A DNA stretch of 64,000 nucleotides from an uncultured delta proteobacterium (GTDB taxonomy: Bacteria; Desulfobacterota; Syntrophia; Syntrophales; UBA8958). The translations under genes were made by a program, and so were the position numbers. The DNA is taken from assembly GCA_903885795.1 (NCBI GenBank), contig CAISJV010000005.1, positions 45,622-109,621 of the forward strand, read 5' to 3'. Positions 48,201 through 56,217 of this stretch are shown here, in pieces. The notes under the pieces are model-generated. The model was not told the origin of the DNA, ran no database searches, and was given only the letters and a program-made list of their open reading frames with translations. Each line of letters starts with the position of its first letter. Position 1 is the stretch's first letter.

Positions 48201-48738
48201 CCATGATTTCCAGATAGAAATTTCCCGCGCCAAAGATGTCAAGGTATTCTTCGGCAGCTTTCAGCGCCCCTCCGGTGTTTCCCTTGAGAATGTGATCGGA
48301 AATTTCACCATGCAGACAGGCGCTCATACCAATTAGACCTTCATGGTGCTGGCGGAGAAGCTCTTTATCTACCCGGGGCCGGTAATAATAACCTTCTAGG
48401 TAACCAGCGGTTGATAATTTCAGCAGATTTTTGTAGCCTTGCATGTTCTTCACCAGGACGACAAGATGGCGGGAAGTTTCGCCTATGCTCTGGGCACTCT
48501 TTTCAAGGCGGCTGCGGGGGGCAACATATATTTCACTGCCAATTATTGGTTTAATGCCATATCTATAGGCTTGCTGATAAAAATCGATGGCCCCGAACAT
48601 ATTGCCATGATCCGTCATGGCTACGGCGGGCATATGATGTTCCTTTGCCTTCTTCAACAGATCATCGATACGGATGGTTCCGTCTAAAAGACTGTACTGG
48701 GTATGGACGTGGAGATGGACGAAATCAGCGTGCTTCAT
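45274..48738 (-). CDS. dnaE: DNA polymerase III alpha subunit
   Basis: 1154 residues, the normal size of DnaE. PHP domain at the N-terminus (HLHVHTQYSLLDG, TDHGNMFGAIDFY), palm domain with the catalytic aspartates in PDIDIDFCQERRDEII, GRGSAAGSLVAY, then the fingers, helix-hairpin-helix and a C-terminal OB fold (IIAGVVSNIKELTTKRKDVM). Replicative polymerase subunit. It starts one base after guaB ends. Confidence 0.97.
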   Translation of the reverse strand: MKHADFVHLHVHTQYSLLDGTIRIDDLLKKAKEHHMPAVAMTDHGNMFGAIDFYQQAYRYGIKPIIGSEIYVAPRSRLEKSAQSIGETSRHLVVLVKNMQGYKNLLKLSTAGYLEGYYYRPRVDKELLRQHHEGLIGMSACLHGEISDHILKGNTGGALKAAEEYLDIFGAGNFYLEIMENSLPEQKIANEGLIDISRKLSIPLVATNDCHYLDQADAEAHEILLCIQTGKTIEDPNRMKFQSDQFFFRSPEEMKALFSYCPEAVENTIAIAEKCNLTLEFGQFYLPHFKLDNDQSLDEYLVKIAKDGLDSLAPVINPDGESEVTGKYEKRLTEELAMIKSMGFAGYFLIVADFVNYAKEQKIPVGPGRGSAAGSLVAYATGITNIDPIRYGLFFERFLNPDRKTMPDIDIDFCQERRDEIIHYVTEKYSSDNVAQIITFGKMLARAVIRDVGRAMNIPYGEVDAIAKMIPNVLNITLDDAIKMEPRLKEEAKKNERIQKLLTYSRALEGLNRHSSTHAAGVVISDVPLVNRVPLYKGAKDDVVTQFSMNDIQSVGLTKFDFLGLKTLTVIKNTLQMIKEGRGVDVDIDKLPLNDQATYELLQRGNTDGIFQLESSGMRDILTSMKPDCIEDIIALIALYRPGPMGMVPDFISRKLGKTQISYELPQLKDILRETYGVILYQEQVMQIASAIGRYTMAEADTLRKAMSKKKVAEMEKEMPKFLAGAKQNHIPPDKATRIWEQMNKFAEYGFNKSHSTAYAMISYQTAYLKAHYPEEFMAALLTSEKDNRDKIIRYINSCKEMGINVLPPDINESLSDFTASIGHIRFGMAAVKNVGVGAVEAIIEARKKGEKYPSFQDFSQRVDLRRVNKRVLESLIKCGAFDSLGHKRKALFGCYEETMNAAQKLRKSRASSQVSLLEGLDTSTGSSNMHGATAPPDVGEWDHKELLMHEKEALGFYITGHPLSRYRQKLEFVTNANSENISERRDKEEVIIAGVVSNIKELTTKRKDVMAYITLEDLYGSMSIICFADIYQKTKALLKGDEPVLLKGQLDISEENIKIIANDITPLQDAPDISPYSSVHFQFETQGVSSEDYIAHIKYLSDKYEGTSEGYIHLLNGNSETIIFLGNDRRFQLSPQLLKATRLVLGPNSVKYR

Positions 48739-48739
48739 G

Positions 48740-50218
<1,479 letters not shown>

Positions 50219-50229
50219 TTAGATTATTA

Positions 50230-50703
50230 TTATTTAATTTCTATATTGCAATGTTGGCCGTTAACCTTCAAGTAAAATCTCTCTTGGCCTTCATCATGTT
50301 CGATATGTTCGGCAAGCTGATAATAGGCAGCTCTTGAGAATCGGGCCCGAAATGCATGTTCCCTTACCTGGCAATACATGACATTGTCAGGACTGATCCA
50401 GAGGGTGCAGGGATCCAGTGCTTCCATAGTCTCATCGCACAGCAGGAGGTTAATGACCGTTCCATTGCCGCTTTCCGTTTTTGAGTAATCAACCGCTTTA
50501 ACAATGTACGCCGCATCTTCCACATCTACGAAACAACGATCATTGGGAAGTTCGATAACATATCTTCCCTCTTCATCGAGATGCAAGTTCTGATAAAAAT
50601 AATTGACAAAATCCCGACGAAACATTTCGGCGCCCTGGTAATACCAGATGCCCTCTTTATCGATTCTGATGTTACACTGGGGGGTGCTTTCCTGCTCCTT
50701 CAA
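50230..50703 (-). CDS. DUF1285-like conserved protein
   Basis: 157 residues from TTG 50703, which has GAGGAG four bases upstream outside the repeat; a GTG at 50715 would need a ribosome site inside the palindromic element. The pattern IRIDKEGIWYYQGAEMFRRDFVN, cut here to its first part, with VIELPNDRCFVDVEDAAYIV fits DUF1285 loosely. The function of that family is unknown. It is 29 bases before guaB and probably co-transcribed. Confidence 0.65.
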   Translation of the reverse strand: MKEQESTPQCNIRIDKEGIWYYQGAEMFRRDFVNYFYQNLHLDEEGRYVIELPNDRCFVDVEDAAYIVKAVDYSKTESGNGTVINLLLCDETMEALDPCTLWISPDNVMYCQVREHAFRARFSRAAYYQLAEHIEHDEGQERFYLKVNGQHCNIEIK

Positions 50704-50718
50704 GACTCTCCTCACTTA

Positions 50719-50897
50719 GGGTCTGTCTCGAAATAGACGTAACCTCTTGAATCTCATCTTCAGGCCATCTTTGCCCGGGCTTCAATCGACAAATCCTCAA
50801 CGTAGCACTGCTACGCTTGCGGTTTAACTCAATCAGTCCGGACATATCTGACCTAAACCTGAGCGCCATTTTGTTACACTTATTTCGTGACACACCC
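50719..50897. repeat. Palindromic element, family C
   Basis: 179 bp with imperfect terminal repeats, GGGTCTGTCTCGAAATA (50719-50735) against the complement of TATTTCGTGACACACCC (50881-50897), 15 of 17 matching. The inner hairpin is CGTAGC-act-GCTACG (50801-50815). It starts just after the dtd stop (three bases away) and abuts the ribosome site of the DUF1285-like gene. Sequence is unlike families A and B, but the layout is the same. Confidence 0.8.
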
Positions 50898-50900
50898 TTA

Positions 50901-51350
50901 TTAGAAACCGGTTTTACTGTCAAGCAACAGGGTCACCGGGCCGTCGTTGAGAAGATCGATCTTCATCATGGCCTGAAATTCCCCCGTTCCGACTTTATGT
51001 ATCTTCTCTTTGCTTCTTACTACGAAGTAATCGTAGAGCTTTTTCGCATTTATCGGCTCTTCGACCTGATAAAAAGAGGGCCTTCTTCCTTTACGGCAAT
51101 CCCCGAGGAGGGTAAACTGCGAGATGACCATGAACTCCCCATTTTTATCGAGGAGGGACAGGTTCATCTTTCCCTCGGGGTCTTCAAATATTCTCAGGTT
51201 GATGATTTTGTCAACGAGATAATCGGCGTCTTTAGTCGTGTCTCCCTTTTCAATCCCGACGAAGGCAATAAGACCTTGCTGGATACTGGAAATATTTTCC
51301 CCGCCTACAGTAACGGCGGCCCGATCAACCCTCTGGACGACTGCACGCAT
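50901..51350 (-). CDS. dtd: D-aminoacyl-tRNA deacylase
   Basis: 149 residues, standard length. Dtd hydrolyses D-amino acids wrongly attached to tRNA. Both family motifs are present: SQFTLLGDCRKGRRPSF and NDGPVTLLLDS near the C-terminus. MRAVVQRV is the classic start. Possibly the first gene of the run to guaB and dnaE, but separated from it by element C. Confidence 0.97.
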   Translation of the reverse strand: MRAVVQRVDRAAVTVGGENISSIQQGLIAFVGIEKGDTTKDADYLVDKIINLRIFEDPEGKMNLSLLDKNGEFMVISQFTLLGDCRKGRRPSFYQVEEPINAKKLYDYFVVRSKEKIHKVGTGEFQAMMKIDLLNDGPVTLLLDSKTGF

Positions 51351-51452
51351 GTCACTTTCCTGACTTTCAACGGGTCGAGATGTTAGCAGTAAAGCTCATC
51401 GCCTTCAAGTCTTTTATTGTCATGCCGTCAAATATTTGCTAGTCCACCTCCG

Positions 51453-52802
51453 ATGAGTCAACGCATCTTATTGATCAACCCCTGGATCTACGATTTTTCC
51501 GCCTACGATTTTTGGATGAAGCCACTCGGTTTGTTCTATATGGCTTCCTATCTGCGGAAAAACGGCCTTGAAGTCCAATTCATCGACTGTCTTGATAGCG
51601 GTGTTACCGATATTTGTTCACTTGGGGAGGTCAAAAGGCCGACAAGAAAACAGGGAGGGCAGGGTAAGTTTATTAAGGAAAAAATAGCCAGACCGGAAGC
51701 ATTGGCGGGCATACCAAAGCCTTATCATCGTTATGGAATCCCTCACCATGTCTTAAGCAAAATATTGAAAGGGTCTGAAAAACCACGTCTCATCCTTATT
51801 ACCTCTATGATGACTTACTGGTATCCGGGGGTATTTGACGTCATTTCCGTGGTAAAGGATATTTTCCCCGATGTGCAAGTTGTTCTGGGCGGAATCTATG
51901 CGACCCTCTGCTACGACCATGCCCGAAAAAATGCCGGGGCGGATCATGTTCTTCCCGGACCCGGTGAACGGCATATTTCCTACATTATAAACGATATCCT
52001 TGGAGAGAAGATCCGCTATGTTCCTGATGAACATGATCTCGATCAACTACCGTACCCTGCTTTCGACCTTTTGCCGGCGCCGGAACAGGTTCCCCTTCTT
52101 ACCTCTCGCGGCTGTCCATTCCGTTGTCCCTATTGTGCATCCAAACTGCTCAGTAATGGTTTTGACAGGCGTGCTCCGTTCAAGGTCGTCAATGAGATGG
52201 CGCACTGGCAAAAAATACTCGGGGTGAGAAATTTCTCATTTTACGACGACGCCCTCCTTAGTAATCCGCAGGAAATGGCGATACCAATGCTAAAGGAAAT
52301 CATCCGCAGGGAAATGGATTGTCATTTTCATTGTCCAAATGGCCTTCACCTCCGCGAGATTACGCCGGAAATAGCCAATCTTCTCTACAAGGCTGGTTTC
52401 AAAACCATCCGCTTCGGCCTGGAAACCACTCACTGGAAAAGGCAACAAGAGCTGGGCGGCAAGGTGGATAACTCTGCCTTCGAAAGGGCGGCAGCCTACA
52501 TGCAAGAAGCCGGTTACTCAGGAAAGGACATCGGCGTCTATCTGCTCTGCGGGATGCCCGATCAAACTGCCCAAGAAATAAGGGAAAGTATCCTTTACGT
52601 CCACTCCCGAGGGGTCAAACCAATTCTCGCCGAGTATTCTCCCATACCTGGAACGCAGTTATGGAACGAAGCGCGCTGTGCATCTTCCTATCCCCTGGCA
52701 GAAGAACCCCTGTATCACAATAATTCCCTCCTCCCATGCGCAAGTGCCTCGCTCACTACAGAAACTTACCAAGAATTAAAAGGACTTACGAGACAATTTT
52801 AG
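51453..52802 (+). CDS. B12-binding-domain radical SAM protein
   Basis: 449 residues from ATG 51453; an in-frame ATG at 51417 would add 12 residues not seen in the family. An N-terminal Rossmann-like B12-type domain (PLGLFYMASYLRKNGLEV) is followed by the SAM/[4Fe-4S] motif C221-x3-C225-x2-C228 in SRGCPFRCPYC, then a TIM-barrel part with IRFGLETTH. The DxHxxG cobalamin motif is not visible, so cobalamin may not bind. Reaction unknown; relatives modify lipids, hopanoids or RNA. Confidence 0.85.
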   Translation: MSQRILLINPWIYDFSAYDFWMKPLGLFYMASYLRKNGLEVQFIDCLDSGVTDICSLGEVKRPTRKQGGQGKFIKEKIARPEALAGIPKPYHRYGIPHHVLSKILKGSEKPRLILITSMMTYWYPGVFDVISVVKDIFPDVQVVLGGIYATLCYDHARKNAGADHVLPGPGERHISYIINDILGEKIRYVPDEHDLDQLPYPAFDLLPAPEQVPLLTSRGCPFRCPYCASKLLSNGFDRRAPFKVVNEMAHWQKILGVRNFSFYDDALLSNPQEMAIPMLKEIIRREMDCHFHCPNGLHLREITPEIANLLYKAGFKTIRFGLETTHWKRQQELGGKVDNSAFERAAAYMQEAGYSGKDIGVYLLCGMPDQTAQEIRESILYVHSRGVKPILAEYSPIPGTQLWNEARCASSYPLAEEPLYHNNSLLPCASASLTTETYQELKGLTRQF

Positions 52803-52831
52803 CATGGACATAACTGTCGAGCTCTTAAACA

Positions 52832-52869
52832 CCCAGATCCCCCTCCCCTTGCGTGGGTGGGGATCTGGG
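52832..52869 (+). other. Strong hairpin after the radical SAM gene
   Basis: CCCAGATCCCC (52832-52842) pairs perfectly with GGGGATCTGGG (52859-52869), 11 bp, with a loop rich in C and G. Seven T occur about 15 bases after it, too far for a standard terminator. The sequence resembles short CCCCTCCCC-type intergenic repeats in related genomes. Confidence 0.5.
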
Positions 52870-52923
52870 GAGGGAATTTCTAGTTTTTTTATAAGAACGC
52901 CGTAAATTGACACGAAAGAAAAG

Positions 52924-54771
52924 ATGATGATTGACCAAGTCCAGAATATTCTGAAGCGCGTTTTCGGCTATGAGACCTTCTGGCCCCTTCAGGAGCAGGT
53001 CATTTGTCACCTATTGGAGAAAAAGGATGCCCTGGTAGTTATGCCCACGGGGGGCGGCAAATCCCTCTGCTATCAGATCCCCTCCCTCTTATTTGAAGGA
53101 TTAACCATCGTCATTTCACCCCTGATCTCCCTTATGAAGGACCAGGTGGACCAGGTGCGGGAATGTGGCATCCCGGCGGTTTTCCTGAACAGTTCTCTTA
53201 GTTCCGAAGAGTATCGGCGGAATGTGTCGCAGCTCCGGACAGATCAGGTCAAGCTGCTTTACCTGGCCCCGGAGTCGTTGCTGATGCCAAGAACCATGGC
53301 CCTCCTGTCTTCGTTAAAGGTGGACTGTATCGCCATTGACGAGGCCCACTGCATATCCGAATGGGGTCACGATTTTCGGCCGGAATACCGGCAGTTGGCA
53401 GAGTTTCGGACAAGATTTCCAGGGGCAGTCTGCGCGGCCCTCACCGCCACGGCCACACCACGGGTCCGGGAGGATATACGATATTCCCTGAATATCAGTG
53501 ATCGCAATGAATACATAGGCAGTTTCAACCGCCCAAACCTCTTCCTCGAAGTAATCCACAAAACGGAGCCCATTGTACAGACCCTGGAATTTGTGAAACG
53601 ATACAAGAACGAATCTGGAATCATTTACTGTTTTTCTCGCCAGCAAACGGATGATCTCCATACAATCCTGCACCGGAAGGGTTATTCCGTACGACCCTAC
53701 CATGCGGGCCTCTCAGATTGGGAACGAACGGAAAATCAGGAACTCTTTATCCGGGATGACATCCAGATCATTGTAGCGACAATCGCCTTCGGTATGGGAA
53801 TCAACAAGTCCAACGTCCGTTTTGTCATCCATTATGACCTGCCCAAAAGCATCGACAACTACTACCAGGAAATCGGGCGCGCCGGGCGGGACGGTCTACC
53901 GGCCCATTGTCTTCTCCTCTTCGGTTATGGGGATATTCGCAAGATCAAGTACTTCATTAATCAAAAAACCCATCAGGAGCAAATAGTTGCCAATATCCTC
54001 CTGAATACGTTCATTGGTTTTGCTGAAACTGACCTCTGCCGTCGCATCCCTCTTTTGAGTTATTTCGATGAGAACGATACTCCGAAATATTGCGGGATGT
54101 GCGACAACTGCCAGGAAGAGGCAACTGATCTTATCGATCTTACTTTACCCGCACAGATGTTTCTTTCCTGCGTCAAGAGGACAGGCGAGTATTTTGGCTC
54201 CGGCCACGTCATCGAGGTGCTTAGAGGATCGAGCTCCCAAAAGGTTTTGAAATTCGGTCACGATCAACTCTCCACTCACGGGATCGGAACGTCTCATTCG
54301 ACAAAACAATGGCATAGCATGTCCCGCCAGTTCATCCAGAAAGGAATGCTGATTTATGACTATGATCACGGAACCCTCAAACTAACCCAAAAGGCATGGG
54401 ATGTTCTTAAAGGAAAAGAGAGAGTCATGGGAAGACTGGATGAGGTGAAAAAAGAAAAGGGCGATGTCTTCTTTAACCGGAAAGGTGAAACGGGCTCACA
54501 TGATCCCATCCTCTTCGAGATCCTGCGGAAGAAACGAAAGGAAATCGCCGATCTGGCAAAGCTACCTCCTTTTACCGTCTTTCATGACCGGACATTGAAG
54601 GAAATGGTCGTCTATTTACCCCTGACTCGGGAAGAACTTTCCTCAATCTATGGAATCGGCATGGCCAAACTTGAAAAATACGCCGATACATTTCTAAAGA
54701 TAATTGGAGAATACTGCCAGGGGCATCAGATCACAAAACCTCCTATCACGGACGTGAAGACGATCCCATAA
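52924..54771 (+). CDS. recQ: ATP-dependent DNA helicase RecQ
   Basis: 615 residues, full length. 3'-5' helicase for recombination and repair. Motif I PTGGGKSLCYQIP with K47, DEAHCISEWGHDFRPEY (motif II), TATATPRVREDI, and QEIGRAGRDGLPAHC (motif VI). The zinc site CRRIPLLSYF...CGMCDNC and RQC domain follow, then an HRDC domain at the C-terminus (PPFTVFHDRTLKEMVVYLP). Starts with two consecutive ATG codons. Confidence 0.96.
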   Translation: MMIDQVQNILKRVFGYETFWPLQEQVICHLLEKKDALVVMPTGGGKSLCYQIPSLLFEGLTIVISPLISLMKDQVDQVRECGIPAVFLNSSLSSEEYRRNVSQLRTDQVKLLYLAPESLLMPRTMALLSSLKVDCIAIDEAHCISEWGHDFRPEYRQLAEFRTRFPGAVCAALTATATPRVREDIRYSLNISDRNEYIGSFNRPNLFLEVIHKTEPIVQTLEFVKRYKNESGIIYCFSRQQTDDLHTILHRKGYSVRPYHAGLSDWERTENQELFIRDDIQIIVATIAFGMGINKSNVRFVIHYDLPKSIDNYYQEIGRAGRDGLPAHCLLLFGYGDIRKIKYFINQKTHQEQIVANILLNTFIGFAETDLCRRIPLLSYFDENDTPKYCGMCDNCQEEATDLIDLTLPAQMFLSCVKRTGEYFGSGHVIEVLRGSSSQKVLKFGHDQLSTHGIGTSHSTKQWHSMSRQFIQKGMLIYDYDHGTLKLTQKAWDVLKGKERVMGRLDEVKKEKGDVFFNRKGETGSHDPILFEILRKKRKEIADLAKLPPFTVFHDRTLKEMVVYLPLTREELSSIYGIGMAKLEKYADTFLKIIGEYCQGHQITKPPITDVKTIP

Positions 54772-54892
54772 GCAAAGAAGGACAAGATTACGATCCATCT
54801 GTGATAATTCGAGCAAGATTAAGCTTTATCCTTGCGTGTGCCATATCACCTGTTGTATTAAGAGAGGGTATGGAGTCAGTGATGAGGAATGT

Positions 54893-56056
54893 ATGACAAA
54901 TCAAAAAGAAATCGCTGAGAATAGAGGATATTCGTACAAATGCTTTTCCAAGAAGGTCCTGTTTTCTGCCAGCATAATTCTGATCCTCTTTTTTTTAATC
55001 ATCCTCTTTAGTGAGGGCAAGGCAAAAGCCGATATTTATCAATACAAAGATAAAAGTGGTAACTTGGTTCTAACGGACACGCCCCCTGGTAATGTCGAAA
55101 ATAGGGAAATCATCAAATACAAAGACGGACGATCTTCAAGGTCTTCCGGGATTAGAGATATCGAAAAGGATTTGGTAGAGAGATATCGGCCTAAAAGCGA
55201 AATCGAGAAGGCCTCCCTCAGCACCGTGACCATTAAGACATCGATAGGCCAGGGATCAGGATTCTTTATCAATGAGAATGGCTATATTTTGACAAATAAA
55301 CATGTACTGAGGGTAGATGAAAAAGAAATGAAAAAAACGGAAGAGTTTATGGCCCGTGTGGATAATAGGATAGAGGATGATGAGGCAACCATAACTGAAG
55401 TGGAAAATCGATTGAGAAGAATGAGAAGCGATCTCGATGATTATAAAGCTGCTATTGACCGTATGACCGATCCAAATGCCCAAAAAATCGCGATGCAAAA
55501 ATACAGAAGCCAATCTGAGCAATATGATTTCTCAGAAGCGCAGCTCAGGAAACGAAAAAACGAATTTGAAGAAAAGACATCGAGATACCGGCAAGATAAA
55601 GGGGAATTCACCAAAAAAGCCAGGATGGCCAAACACGACCGCCAGTTTATCGTCATCCTGAAAGACAAAACAGAGCTTGAGGCCAATCTTGTTTCCGTAA
55701 GCAACGATCATGATTTGGCTCTTCTAAAGATAGATGGGTGCAAATCACCGTACATTCAGCAAGGAGTGCAAAAAGAGATCATTCAGGGAATGGCGGTCTT
55801 TGCCATCGGAAGTCCTCTGGGCCTTGGTGATTCGGTGAGCTCTGGGGTCGTATCCGGATATGACAATGATTACATCCGAACGGACGCAAAAATATACCCT
55901 GGAAACAGCGGAGGGCCTCTCATTAACGCTGAAGGGAAAGTCGTCGGCATAAATACATTGAAACTGATTACCCATAAATTCGAAGGGATGGGGTTTGCCA
56001 TTCCCGTGAGAAGGGCTTTTCAGGATTTCAACAAATATCTGAATAATGATCAATAA
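54893..56056 (+). CDS. Membrane-anchored trypsin-like serine protease with coiled-coil insertion
   Basis: 387 residues from ATG 54893, with GAGGAA just before it; a GTG at 54836 would add 19 Cys-rich residues. One membrane segment at about 21-40. A DUF4124-like stretch follows (ADIYQYKDKSGNLVLTD). Then a trypsin/HtrA-like domain with H137 in TNKHVL, D274 in NDHDLALLKI and S339 in GNSGGPL. Between H137 and the rest of the domain lies a charged coiled coil of about 105 residues (142-250) with heptad-like Arg, Glu and Lys, which is unusual. No PDZ domain. Probably acts in the periplasm on misfolded or specific substrates. Confidence 0.88.
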   Translation: MTNQKEIAENRGYSYKCFSKKVLFSASIILILFFLIILFSEGKAKADIYQYKDKSGNLVLTDTPPGNVENREIIKYKDGRSSRSSGIRDIEKDLVERYRPKSEIEKASLSTVTIKTSIGQGSGFFINENGYILTNKHVLRVDEKEMKKTEEFMARVDNRIEDDEATITEVENRLRRMRSDLDDYKAAIDRMTDPNAQKIAMQKYRSQSEQYDFSEAQLRKRKNEFEEKTSRYRQDKGEFTKKARMAKHDRQFIVILKDKTELEANLVSVSNDHDLALLKIDGCKSPYIQQGVQKEIIQGMAVFAIGSPLGLGDSVSSGVVSGYDNDYIRTDAKIYPGNSGGPLINAEGKVVGINTLKLITHKFEGMGFAIPVRRAFQDFNKYLNNDQ

Positions 56057-56112
56057 GGGCTGAGTCGGCTATCTTTCGGGTCAAAAATAAAAAAGATAAC
56101 AACCAGCAGCCC
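56057..56112 (+). terminator. Possible terminator after the protease gene
   Basis: GGGCTG (56057-56062) can pair with CAGCCC (56107-56112); inside, TATCTTT pairs with AAAGATA. The outer stem is followed by CTTTC, a poor T-run. Weak support. Confidence 0.3.
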
Positions 56113-56217
56113 CTTTCAATCAGGCTACAGCAAGTCCGGCAGTGTTTTATCCACTCAGCAGATACTGTCCATTATTGCTTCCATCCTGCACCGTTTACCA
56201 TGACTGAGGAGCATTAG

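Noticed and set aside
52832..52869. Intrinsic terminator after the radical SAM gene
   Set aside because: The T-run is about 15 bases away from the stem, so only a hairpin is reported.
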